Source: SSF14 sp046331245 (lineage in GTDB: Bacteria; Actinomycetota; Acidimicrobiia; Acidimicrobiales; Microtrichaceae). From it: 64,000 nt of DNA. Below, in pieces: positions 16,462-24,666 of this stretch (its first letter is position 1; each line of letters starts with the position of its first letter). The stretch spans positions 62,001 to 126,000 of the forward strand of contig JAXLRH010000005.1 in the NCBI GenBank assembly GCA_046331245.1, in the 5' to 3' direction. The position numbers and the translations under genes were made by a program. The notes under the pieces were generated by a model, which did no database searches, was not told where the DNA came from, and saw nothing but the letters and a program-made list of their open reading frames with translations.

Positions 16462-17654
16462 CGCGCCGAGTCCGGCGAGACGCAGGTGAACTGCATGAAG
16501 CTCATGACGAAGCGGCCCGACTCGGGCACCAGCGCCAGGATGCGGTCGCCCTCGGCGAACATGCCCGTCCGCATCGCCTCCTCCAGCATGAGGTAGATCG
16601 ACGCCGAGCCGGTGTTGCCGCGCGTCGTGAGGTTCGTGAACCACCGCTCGTCGGGGATGTCGAGACCGACGTCGGCGAGCCCCGCGGCGAGGAAGTCCTT
16701 GAAGAAGTACGAGCTCATGTGGGGGAGGAACCAGTCGTACCCGAGGTCGGGGTCGATGCGGCCGGCCTTGATGAGACGCTTGGCCTCCTCGGTGCCGACG
16801 GGCAGCAGCGACTCGGCGAGGAGCTGGGTGTCCTGGCGCACGACCATCATCCCCTGCGCGTCGGCGGCGGTCGCGTTGTCGACGCTGAGCCAGGTGTTGC
16901 CGATGGCCGGGTTCCGGGGGTCGGACGTGCCGAGGAACATGCACGTCGGGTAGTCGTTCGCGTAGCTGGTGAGCTCGATCCAGTCGACGCGCAGCGAGAG
17001 CTCGGTGGGGTGCGGCTCCGCCTCGATGAGGACGGCTCCTGCGCCGTCGGACAGCATCCAGCGGAGGAAGTCGGCGTTGAAGTACTGGTACGCCGTGGCG
17101 GTCTCGGTCCGGGACGGGGCGAGGGTGCTCTCCTGCTCGAAACGGCTCGCCTTCATCATCGAACTCGGCAGCTCGCTGGCCACGGCGACGGCACGGCGGT
17201 GGTCGCCGAGGCGGATCGCGTTGTTGGCGTGACGCATCGCGGCGGCGCCGCTCGCGCAGATGCCGGAGGCCGAGAGCACCTCCATGGGAGCGGCGGTGGG
17301 GTCGTCCTCGGCCAGGCGACCGTGCACCATCGAGGCGAAGCCGGGCATCAGCAGGTCGGGCATCGTGGTGCCGACCGACAGCATGCCGACCTCGCCGAGG
17401 TCGACGCCGCGGCGACCGATGGCATCCTGCACCGCGAGGGCCGCGAGGTCCTGGTTGAGGTGGGTCTGGTTGCCGTGCTCGTCGACCGCGTAGTGGCGGT
17501 TCGTGATGCCGTTGGCCTCGAGGATCCGGGAGCGGTACTTCGAGGGCTCGCCGCCGACGAGACCGAGGCGCTGCTCCATCTCGTCGTTCGACACACCGGG
17601 GCCGGGGAGGAAGGCGCCGTGCGCGGTGATGTACGGCTGGGGCAGGTCATGCAT
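16458..17654 (-). CDS. 3-oxoacyl-ACP synthase III-like ketosynthase
   Basis: A 398-residue thiolase-fold enzyme that condenses acyl chains. The KAS III catalytic triad is present: C133 in SGICASGAA, H312 in LPHMSS, and N347 in RGNTGSAS. At 398 residues it is longer than FabH (about 320). It has an N-terminal style (YITAHGAFLPGPGVSNDEMEQRLG) seen in divergent DarB/StlD- or OleA-like synthases rather than housekeeping FabH. ATG 17654 has AAGGAG 11 bases upstream and is preferred over the 17708 start. No acyl-carrier-protein gene is nearby. It is the first gene of a four-gene coupled cassette with a diiron protein, an unknown protein and an RND exporter. Confidence 0.88.
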   Translation of the reverse strand: MHDLPQPYITAHGAFLPGPGVSNDEMEQRLGLVGGEPSKYRSRILEANGITNRHYAVDEHGNQTHLNQDLAALAVQDAIGRRGVDLGEVGMLSVGTTMPDLLMPGFASMVHGRLAEDDPTAAPMEVLSASGICASGAAAMRHANNAIRLGDHRRAVAVASELPSSMMKASRFEQESTLAPSRTETATAYQYFNADFLRWMLSDGAGAVLIEAEPHPTELSLRVDWIELTSYANDYPTCMFLGTSDPRNPAIGNTWLSVDNATAADAQGMMVVRQDTQLLAESLLPVGTEEAKRLIKAGRIDPDLGYDWFLPHMSSYFFKDFLAAGLADVGLDIPDERWFTNLTTRGNTGSASIYLMLEEAMRTGMFAEGDRILALVPESGRFVMSFMQFTCVSPDSAR

Positions 17655-17700
17655 GGCTGCTGGGTCTCCTTGATGACGTCCTGCAAACAGTCTTTCCCAC

Positions 17701-17718
17701 CTTGCCAACTATTGCAAG
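17701..17718. promoter_or_regulatory. Near-palindrome upstream of the ketosynthase gene
   Basis: CTTGC-N8-GCAAG with an additional inner A/T match, centred 55 bases upstream of the ketosynthase start. Its size and symmetry suit a TetR- or FabR-type operator, but no regulator gene is adjacent. On the minus strand, TTGCAA within it could also be a -35 box. Confidence 0.3.
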
Positions 17719-17742
17719 CGCCTGTCACCCGACGAGGGAGGT

Positions 17743-18999
17743 CTACGACAGATATCCGCGGATGCTGGTGGCCTCGGCCACCCGCGTGAGCCCGATGCCG
17801 TAGGCGGCCTGGCGCAGGCTGCAGCCGTGCACCTCGGCGAACCCGAAGACGTTCCCCGCAGCCTGCTTCATGCGGTCCGCGAGCTCGGCGTTGAAGCGGT
17901 CGAGCTTCCACGTGAACTGCTGGATGTTCTGGGTCCACTCGAAGTACGAGCCGGTGACGCCGCCGGCGTTCGCCAGGATGTCGGGGATGACGGTGATGCC
18001 CGCCTCCTCCAGCACGGCGTCGCCGCTCGGCGTGACGGGGTAGTTCGCCGCCTCGACCACCACCCGGGCCCGCACCGCGTGCGCGTTGTCGCCGGTGATG
18101 ACCTCGCCCATCGCCGCCGGCGTGAGGAAGTCGCACTCCATGGCCAGCAGCTCGGCGTTGGTGATGTGGTCGCCGCCACCGCTGTCCTGGAGCAGGCCGC
18201 CGTGGTCGGCGTGGTCCTTCAGCTTCGGGATGTCGAGGCCACCGGGGTCGGCGACGCCGCCCGACACGTCCGACACCGCCACCACCTTGGCGCCCCGCTT
18301 GAACAGCTCCCACGCCATGTGGCGACCCACGTTGCCGAAGCCCTGGATCGCGATGCGCTTGCCGATGAGCGACAGACGGTGGTGCTCGCAGAACGCCTCG
18401 AGCACGTACACGCAGCCGAGGCCGGTGGCCGCCTCGCGGCCGGGCGCGCCGCCGAGCGCGAGCGGCTTGCCGGTGACCATCGCCGGGCTGTAGCCGAAGC
18501 GGTCCGAGTACTCGTCCATGATCCACGCCATCACCTGGGCGTTGGTGTTCACGTCGGGCGCGGGGATGTCCTGGTACGGACCGAGGATGTTGCCGATCAT
18601 GAGCGTGAAGCGGCGCGTCATGCGCTCGATCTCGAACGGGCTCATCGTGGTGGGGTCGATCTCGATGCCGCCCTTGGCGCCGCCGAAGGGCACGTCGACC
18701 AGCGCGGTCTTCCACGTCATCAGCGACGCGAGCGCCCGCACCTCGTTCTGGTCGACGGTGGGGTGGTAGCGGATGCCGCCCTTGAACGGCCCCCGGCTGT
18801 CGTTGTGCTGCACGCGGAAGCCGTGCACCATCTTCATGGCGCCGTTGTCGAGCCGCACCGGCACCTGCACCGCCACCTCGCGGGCGGGCTGGCTGAGCAC
18901 GGCGCGCATCTCGTCTGCGAGCTCGATGACGTCGGCCGCCGCGTCGATGTAGCGGTTGACCGCCTCGTGCGACGCCGGATCGATGCTCGATGCCGCCAT
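17743..18999 (-). CDS. gdhA: Glu/Leu/Phe/Val family glutamate dehydrogenase
   Basis: A 418-residue NAD(P)-dependent amino acid dehydrogenase linking 2-oxoglutarate plus ammonia with glutamate. The substrate-side motif RGPFKGGIRYHP and the catalytic-Lys segment PFGGAKGGI are present, followed by the nucleotide fold IAIQGFGNVGRHMA. The length and PFGGAKGGI style match the hexameric 420-residue catabolic/biosynthetic GDH class. The ATG at 18999 forms TGATG with the stop of the small gene upstream, which fixes the start over 19014. The KAS III gene follows after 88 bases. Confidence 0.93.
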   Translation of the reverse strand: MAASSIDPASHEAVNRYIDAAADVIELADEMRAVLSQPAREVAVQVPVRLDNGAMKMVHGFRVQHNDSRGPFKGGIRYHPTVDQNEVRALASLMTWKTALVDVPFGGAKGGIEIDPTTMSPFEIERMTRRFTLMIGNILGPYQDIPAPDVNTNAQVMAWIMDEYSDRFGYSPAMVTGKPLALGGAPGREAATGLGCVYVLEAFCEHHRLSLIGKRIAIQGFGNVGRHMAWELFKRGAKVVAVSDVSGGVADPGGLDIPKLKDHADHGGLLQDSGGGDHITNAELLAMECDFLTPAAMGEVITGDNAHAVRARVVVEAANYPVTPSGDAVLEEAGITVIPDILANAGGVTGSYFEWTQNIQQFTWKLDRFNAELADRMKQAAGNVFGFAEVHGCSLRQAAYGIGLTRVAEATSIRGYLS

Positions 19000-19274
19000 C
19001 AGTCGGCCAGCCACGGCCGGACGGTCACGGTGGAGGCGACCGGGTCGTCGGGGTCGAGGTGCGTGTCCACGTGACGGGGGTCGTCGGGCTCGCCCGGGGC
19101 GTCCTGCACGATCGGTGCCTCCTCGCGGACGACGGGGTCGAACACGTCGCGCAACCCGAGCGCCACGCCGTTCATGACGGCGCCGGCGACGGTGTTGCGG
19201 CGGAACTTCCCGACGCCGCTCGACGGGAGGATCTCGTCGTCCTCGTCGAACGCTGCGTCCTCGTCAGACTGCAT
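18999..19274 (-). CDS. Small acidic hypothetical protein coupled to glutamate dehydrogenase
   Basis: A 91-residue protein starting MQSDEDAAFDEDDEILPS, with an acidic N-terminus, a central basic/helical patch (GVGKFRRNTVAGAVMNGVALGLRD) and a Pro/Asp-rich tail. The stop overlaps the dehydrogenase start as TGATG, so it is very likely translated and coupled. There are no membrane segments or cysteines. A role in controlling the dehydrogenase is possible but speculative. It is divergent from the ABC ATPase gene, 54 bases away. Confidence 0.72.
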   Translation of the reverse strand: MQSDEDAAFDEDDEILPSSGVGKFRRNTVAGAVMNGVALGLRDVFDPVVREEAPIVQDAPGEPDDPRHVDTHLDPDDPVASTVTVRPWLAD

Positions 19275-19328
19275 CCGCCCACCGTACTGCCGACGGCCCG
19301 CGAAGGGGTTGTGCAACACTCGGCCCCG

Positions 19329-20258
19329 ATGAATTCCCCGATCATCACCGGTACCGGCATCGTGAAGCGGTACGGGTCGAACACGGTGCTCGACCACACC
19401 GACATCGCCGTGCAGCCCGGCGTCACGGGCCTGCTCGGCGCGAACGGCGCCGGCAAGACGACGATGCTCGGGCTCTTTCTCGGCCTGCACCGGCCCGACG
19501 AGGGCCGGCTCGAGGTGCTCGGCCACGATCCCCGGACGGCCGGCCCGGCCATGCGGGCGCGCATCGGCTACTCGCCCGAGCACCACAACCTCCCGGTCGA
19601 TCTCCCGGCCAACGACTTCGTGCAGCACATCGCCGAGGTGCACGGCATGCCCACCACCGACGCCATCGGTCGTGCGTCCGACGCGCTGTGGTTCGTCGGC
19701 ATGGGGGAGGAGCGCACGCGTCCCCTCGGCACGCTGTCGACCGGCCAGCGTCAGCGGGTGAAGCTGGCGATGGCGATCGCGCACGATCCCGATCTCGTGA
19801 TGCTCGACGAGCCCACCGACGGCCTCGATCCGACCCAGCGCGAGACGATGCTCGACCTCATCCGCCGTCTCTCGTCGGAGTTCGGCATGAACGTGCTGCT
19901 GAGCTCCCACCTGCTCGACGAGGTGGAGCGGACGTGCGCCAACGTCGTGATCCTGAAGGACGGTCGCGTCACCGCGTCGGGCGGCATCGACGAGTTGAAG
20001 GGTGTGGGGCAGGGCCTCACCATCGAGGTCGACCGCGGCGCCGCCGAGCTCGGCGACCGCCTCCGCGGCCGGGGCCTCAACGTCAACGTCGAGGCGAGCC
20101 GGCTCGTCGTCACGCTCGGCGCCGACCTCGCGCACGTCACGCAGGACGAGCTGTTCCGCGTCGCCCGCGACGACGTGTCCGACCTGCAGCTCCCGCTCCG
20201 GCGCCTGCAGAACCGCACCGTGTCGCTCGAAGAGGTCTTCCTCGAGGTGGGCACGTGA
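19329..20258 (+). CDS. ABC transporter ATP-binding protein (export-type, pair 1)
   Basis: A 309-residue ATPase. Walker A is GANGAGKTT (about residue 36), the signature is LSTGQRQR, Walker B is LVMLDEPTDGLDP, and the switch His is in SSHLLDE. A DUF4162-like C-terminal domain (GLTIEVDRG onward) follows. This layout is that of CcmA/NatA/DrrA-type export ATPases. ATG 19329 lacks a strong ribosome site. The next gene, its permease, overlaps by 4 bases, and a second ATPase/permease pair follows in the same coupled manner. Confidence 0.9.
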   Translation: MNSPIITGTGIVKRYGSNTVLDHTDIAVQPGVTGLLGANGAGKTTMLGLFLGLHRPDEGRLEVLGHDPRTAGPAMRARIGYSPEHHNLPVDLPANDFVQHIAEVHGMPTTDAIGRASDALWFVGMGEERTRPLGTLSTGQRQRVKLAMAIAHDPDLVMLDEPTDGLDPTQRETMLDLIRRLSSEFGMNVLLSSHLLDEVERTCANVVILKDGRVTASGGIDELKGVGQGLTIEVDRGAAELGDRLRGRGLNVNVEASRLVVTLGADLAHVTQDELFRVARDDVSDLQLPLRRLQNRTVSLEEVFLEVGT

Positions 20259-21235
20259 CCGCGCCGCAGCGCGCGCCGGGCGCAGCGCCCACGGTCGGCA
20301 CCGGCGCGGCGCGCATCCTCGACCGCGGGTACCGCCGCTACGCCGGCGAGCGCGGCGGCGTCGACGTGTCGATGCGCAGCGTCGTCAAGTACACGTCGCA
20401 GCGGGTGCTCGGCATCCACCGCAAGTTCCGCTTCAAGGTCATGCCGATCCTCACGATCGTCATCTCGTACGTGCCGCACATGGTGTACGTCGGCATCGTC
20501 GTGCTCACGAACCGGCTCGACGAGCAGCAGCAGATCAGCGGCGGCGGTCCGGTGCCCGCGGGCGCGGGGCGCCTCGTCGCGAACCAGCTCATCAAGGACT
20601 ACCCGTCGAGCTACACGAACATCGTCGCCGCCATCGCACTGTTCGCCGCGTTCATCGCGCCGGAGGTGCTGTGCACCGACCGCCGCTCGGGCATGTTGGG
20701 CCTCTACATGGCGTCGCCGCTGAACCGCTGGACGTACCTCGCGTCGAAGGGCATCTCGGTCGGCATGATCCTGCTCACCGTGACGCTCGGTCCCTCGGTG
20801 CTCCTGCTCATCGGCTACTCCACGCAGGGATACGGCCCGTCGTCGTTGGCGGACTGGGCGTCGACGATCGGTCGCGTGCTGGCCACGGGTGTGGGCCTCG
20901 CGCTCTTCCACACGATGGTGTCGTGTGCCATCAGCTCCATCACCACCCGTCGCGCCGCGGCGTCGGCGGCGTTCGTCGTGCTCATCATGGGCACCGGCGT
21001 GCTCGTGCCGTTCCTCGTCATCGAGGCCAAGGCGCCCGTGTGGCTCGGCGTGTTCGACCTGCTGCGCCTGCCCACCGAGTTCGGCTACCGGGTGTTCGGC
21101 CAGATCAGCTACGTCGGGTACGAGGGGCGCGAGGTCACGCCGACGTGGATCGTCTACGCGGGCTTCGTCGGGTGGATCGTCGTGTCCGCGCTGGTCGTGT
21201 TCGACCGCTACCGGCGGGTCGAGGTGACGAAGTGA
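20255..21235 (+). CDS. ABC transporter permease (pair 1)
   Basis: A 326-residue membrane protein with about six helices: VMPILTIVISYVPHMVYVGIVVL near residue 70, IVAAIALFAAFIAPEVL near 125, and four more. It contains an ABC-2-type segment with CTDRRSGMLGLYMASPLNRWTYLASK, the usual cytoplasmic coupling region. The N-terminal 45 residues are polar and basic. The GTG at 20255 overlaps the ATPase stop (GTGA). It exports an unknown substrate with the 19329 ATPase. Confidence 0.87.
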   Translation: MTAPQRAPGAAPTVGTGAARILDRGYRRYAGERGGVDVSMRSVVKYTSQRVLGIHRKFRFKVMPILTIVISYVPHMVYVGIVVLTNRLDEQQQISGGGPVPAGAGRLVANQLIKDYPSSYTNIVAAIALFAAFIAPEVLCTDRRSGMLGLYMASPLNRWTYLASKGISVGMILLTVTLGPSVLLLIGYSTQGYGPSSLADWASTIGRVLATGVGLALFHTMVSCAISSITTRRAAASAAFVVLIMGTGVLVPFLVIEAKAPVWLGVFDLLRLPTEFGYRVFGQISYVGYEGREVTPTWIVYAGFVGWIVVSALVVFDRYRRVEVTK

Positions 21236-22158
21236 GCGATCCGATGATCGCGGTGCGCAACGTGAGCAAGTGGTTCAAGGGCGTGGTCGCCGTGTCGGAC
21301 GTGTCGTTCGACATCGGGCCCGGCGTCACCGCGCTGCTCGGGCCCAACGGGGCCGGCAAGTCGACGATGCTGCGGATGCTGTGCGGCCTCACGCCGCCCG
21401 ACATGGGCGAGGTGCACCTGCTCGGGCGCGACCCCCGCCACGACACGAGCGTGCTCCGCTACGTCGGCCTCGTGCCGCAGCAGGAGGCGACCTTCCCGCG
21501 CATGGGGGCGCTCGAGTTCGTCCGCCTCGCCGGCGTGCTCCACGGCATCCCCGACGCCGACGCGGCGGCGCGGTCCGCGCTCGCGACCGTCGAGATGGAC
21601 GCCGACGACCCCCGTCCCGTCGACTCCTACAGCAAGGGCATGCGCCAGCGCGTGAAGGTGGCGCAGGCATTGGTGAACGGGCCGTCGGTGATCATGGCCG
21701 ACGAGCCCCTCAACGGCCTCGACCCCCGCCAGCGCATCCGGCTCATCGAGATCTTCCATCGCCTCGGGTCGGAGGGTCGTTGCGTCGTGATCTCGTCGCA
21801 CGTGCTCGACGAGGTCGAGCGGTTCGGCTCCCGCGTGCTGGTCGTCGCGCAGGGCCGGCTGGCGGCGGAGGGCGACTTCCACGGCATCCGTGCGCTCATG
21901 GACGAGCGCCCCCACCTCATCCGGGTGCGCAGCGACAACACCCGCGCCCTCGTGTCGACGTTGCTCGCCAGCGGGCTGATCTCGGGGGTTCGCCTCACCG
22001 GCGCCGACTCGGCGGAGGTGTCGGTCGACGACGTCGTGAGGTTCCGGTACTCGGTGGCCCCGGCCGCCCGTCAGGTGGGCGCCACGCTCACCGAGGTGAG
22101 CCCGCTCGACGACGATCTCGAGAGCGTGTTCCGCTACCTCGTCGGAGGTCACGCGTGA
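21232..22158 (+). CDS. ABC transporter ATP-binding protein (export-type, pair 2)
   Basis: A 308-residue ATPase with Walker A GPNGAGKST, Q-loop YVGLVPQQEATFP, signature YSKGMRQR (in place of LSGGQ, common in export-type ATPases), Walker B IMADEPLNGLDP, and SSHVLDE. A C-terminal accessory domain covers about residues 220-308. The GTG at 21232 overlaps the first permease's stop. It is only moderately similar in sequence style to the ATPase at 19329, so the two pairs probably arose by an old duplication. Confidence 0.9.
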   Translation: MSDPMIAVRNVSKWFKGVVAVSDVSFDIGPGVTALLGPNGAGKSTMLRMLCGLTPPDMGEVHLLGRDPRHDTSVLRYVGLVPQQEATFPRMGALEFVRLAGVLHGIPDADAAARSALATVEMDADDPRPVDSYSKGMRQRVKVAQALVNGPSVIMADEPLNGLDPRQRIRLIEIFHRLGSEGRCVVISSHVLDEVERFGSRVLVVAQGRLAAEGDFHGIRALMDERPHLIRVRSDNTRALVSTLLASGLISGVRLTGADSAEVSVDDVVRFRYSVAPAARQVGATLTEVSPLDDDLESVFRYLVGGHA

Positions 22159-22868
22159 GCACGCTCGTCGCGCTCTACCGCACGATCCTGTTCGCCTGCT
22201 CCAGCCGGGCACGCGTGGTCGGGTTCGCCGTCGTCGGCGTCATCGAGATCGTGGTCGCCGTCATCCTGTCGAGCAACGACCTCGACGACCGCCTCGGTGC
22301 GGCGGTGCAGCTCGTCGACAAGTTCGGTCTCACGTTGATCATCCCGCTCGCCGCGCTGGTGTTCGGCACCGCGTCGTTGGGCGACCCCATCGAGGACGGC
22401 ACCTACGTCTATCTCTGGCTGCGACCGATCCGCCGCAGCTCGATCACGATCGCCGCGTACCTCGCCACCCTCACGATGCTCCTGCCGTTGGCCGTCCTGC
22501 CCACGGTCATCAGCGGGTTCGTGCTCGAGCCGTCGGCCGACGTCGTGGTCGGCGCCCTGGCCTCGAGCGTGATCGCGGCCCTCGCCTACGCGGCCGTGTT
22601 CGTGCTCATGGGCCAGGTCACGCAGCGCTCGCTCATCTGGGGCGTCGCCTACCTGCTGATCCTCGAGCAGTTCATCTCGCGCGGCGGCAAGGGCCTCGGG
22701 TTCATCTCGGTGCACAGCCACGCGGTGAGCGTGCTCGCCAAGTGGACGAACGAGCGGATCTCCCTCGACTACTTCTCCCGGCCGGTCGCGATGGTGGTGC
22801 CGCTGGTGTTCACCGCGGCGTGGCTCGGATGGTCGATGCTGCGCCAGCGGCGCATGAGCGTGGCCTGA
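22155..22868 (+). CDS. ABC transporter permease (pair 2)
   Basis: A 237-residue ABC-2-type permease with about six membrane helices and a typical TYVYLWLRPIRRSSITIAAYL coupling loop near residues 82-102. The GTG at 22155 overlaps the preceding ATPase stop (GTGA), completing a coupled ATPase-permease-ATPase-permease run of four genes. It ends 20 bases before the convergent DMT transporter gene. Confidence 0.87.
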   Translation: MSTLVALYRTILFACSSRARVVGFAVVGVIEIVVAVILSSNDLDDRLGAAVQLVDKFGLTLIIPLAALVFGTASLGDPIEDGTYVYLWLRPIRRSSITIAAYLATLTMLLPLAVLPTVISGFVLEPSADVVVGALASSVIAALAYAAVFVLMGQVTQRSLIWGVAYLLILEQFISRGGKGLGFISVHSHAVSVLAKWTNERISLDYFSRPVAMVVPLVFTAAWLGWSMLRQRRMSVA

Positions 22869-22888
22869 GCCGGACCCGCCGGACGGCG

Positions 22889-23842
22889 TCAGCCGTCGAG
22901 CGCCTCGATCGCGTCGACGACGATCGGCGGCGCCTCCTTGCGGCTCACGAGCACCGCGCCGACGAGCACGACGCCCATGCCCACGACCGACAGCCACGCG
23001 ATGTGGTCGTCGCGCACGACGACTCCCAGCACGATGGACACCGGCGGCATGAGGTAGGTGACGATGGAGCCGCGCGTGGCCCCGACCCGCCCGAGGAGCG
23101 ACGCCATCACCGCGAACGCCGCACCGGTGCCCACGATGCCCAGCACCATCACCGCCAGCAGCGGCCGCCACGCGAAGTGCGACGAGCGCAGCCCCCACGC
23201 GGCCATGGGCGCAGTGAGCACCGCGCCGACCGCCTCGACGCGCAGCATCAGCGCCGGCCCGCCGTAGCGCTGCTGCAGCGGCACGGCCAGGTTGGCGCTG
23301 AACGCGTAGCAGATGAGTGCGCCGAAGATGAGCAGCACGCCGAACGCCTGGTCGCCGCCGATCTGGAACGAGTCGGCCGAGATGAGCACGACCCCCGCGA
23401 ACCCCACGGCCAGGCCGATGATCTGCACCCGGCCGGGCCGGCGGAGGCCCAGCGCCGTGGCGACGACCGCCGTGAGGATGGGCATGCCGCCGTTGAGCAT
23501 GCCGGCCAGCGCCGAGTTGACGTGCTGCTCGGCGAGGGGGAACAGCGTGAGCGGCAGCGCCATCCAGATGACGGCCAGCAGCACGACACGACCCCAGTCG
23601 GAGCGGTCGATGCGGCCCCGGGCCGCCGGCACGCACGCGAGGGTGACGGCGCCGAGCGAGATGCGCAGGAACGCGACGAGGTAGGGGCTGAACGCGTCGA
23701 GCCCGATGCGGATGAACAGGAACGACGCGCCCCAGGTGAGCGCCACGGCGCCGAGCAGGCCCCAGTCGGACGCCCGGAACGCCTCGGCGTTCGTGCCGGC
23801 GGACACCGTGAGGAGTCGGGCGCGATCCGACGACGACGACAT
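22889..23842 (-). CDS. DMT-superfamily (EamA) transporter
   Basis: A 317-residue transporter with ten predicted membrane helices in two EamA repeats. The first begins LLGAVALTWGASFLFIRIGLD near residue 29 and the second LLIFGALICYAFSANLAVPL near residue 170. The GGMPILTAVVA helix is typical of the family. These carriers export metabolites or amino acids by proton exchange. The substrate cannot be inferred from the sequence or from the context. Confidence 0.9.
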   Translation of the reverse strand: MSSSSDRARLLTVSAGTNAEAFRASDWGLLGAVALTWGASFLFIRIGLDAFSPYLVAFLRISLGAVTLACVPAARGRIDRSDWGRVVLLAVIWMALPLTLFPLAEQHVNSALAGMLNGGMPILTAVVATALGLRRPGRVQIIGLAVGFAGVVLISADSFQIGGDQAFGVLLIFGALICYAFSANLAVPLQQRYGGPALMLRVEAVGAVLTAPMAAWGLRSSHFAWRPLLAVMVLGIVGTGAAFAVMASLLGRVGATRGSIVTYLMPPVSIVLGVVVRDDHIAWLSVVGMGVVLVGAVLVSRKEAPPIVVDAIEALDG

Positions 23843-23955
23843 GAGGTGGAACCTAGCGGTGACCCCTGACGATCATCGGCGGGATTCGGACCTCGAATCG
23901 ACCTGCACAGGATTCCTGATGGATCGCGGGCGGGGCAGCGACCGGCGCCCCCCGG

Positions 23956-24654
23956 TCAGGCGCCGAGGAACTGGCTGAACCAGTGGGCCACGAGGTCGCG
24001 ATCGGTCTCGCGGTCGAGCGACGCCAGCGCCCGGTCGGCGGTCTCGCCGCCGATGAGCTCGCGGCGGAGCTCGGTGAGGCGTCGTGAGATGGCCGGGGTG
24101 AACTCGATGTGCGGCTGCAGCGTGACGCATCGCGAGCCGAGCTCGAACGCGGCGATCGGGCAGTAGGGCGAGCGGGCCAGCAGCGTCGCTCCCGGCGGCA
24201 TCTCCATCACCTGGTCCTCGTGGCTCGCGACGAGCGCGATCGAGCGGGCCGGCGGCATCATCCAGGGGCGACGTTCGACGATCTCGTAGTCCTTGACGCC
24301 GACGCCCCAACCGACCCCGGCGCGTTCGACGCGTCCGCCGAACAGCTGCGCGATCAGCTGGTGCCCGAAGCAGATGCCGATGAACGGGCGCTCGCGCGTG
24401 ACGGCCTCGACGACGAACGCGCTCAGGTCGGCGACCCACGGGTGGGTGTCGAGCACCGACGCTCGGGACGGCGAGGTGATCCAGCCGTCGCACTCGTCGA
24501 CGGACTCGGGGAGGCGCCCGTCCTCGACGGCGTACGGGACGATCTCGACGTGATGCGACACGAACAGGCCGCCGAACAGGGCCGGGTAGTCGCCGCCGAT
24601 GTCGAGTGCGTCGGGGTGGACGTGACCGCAGAGCAACAGCCCGAGTCGCTTCAT
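23956..24654 (-). CDS. Class I glutamine amidotransferase-like protein
   Basis: A 232-residue single-domain class I glutamine amidotransferase fold. The triad is C95 in GICFGHQL, H182 and E184 in LQPHIEF, as in GMP-synthase-type and gamma-glutamyl-hydrolase-like enzymes. No synthase partner domain is attached, so it may act on gamma-glutamyl compounds, as PuuD-like proteins do. It is encoded 12 bases before the SsuD-like gene on the same strand. The HEDQV segment (about residue 145) is the usual glutaminase loop. Confidence 0.87.
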   Translation of the reverse strand: MKRLGLLLCGHVHPDALDIGGDYPALFGGLFVSHHVEIVPYAVEDGRLPESVDECDGWITSPSRASVLDTHPWVADLSAFVVEAVTRERPFIGICFGHQLIAQLFGGRVERAGVGWGVGVKDYEIVERRPWMMPPARSIALVASHEDQVMEMPPGATLLARSPYCPIAAFELGSRCVTLQPHIEFTPAISRRLTELRRELIGGETADRALASLDRETDRDLVAHWFSQFLGA

Positions 24655-24666
24655 GCGGTCAGTCTC

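Noticed and set aside
23843..23955. Intergenic space between the DMT transporter and glutamine amidotransferase genes
   Set aside because: I found no clear promoter, hairpin or repeat beyond ordinary GC-rich sequence.
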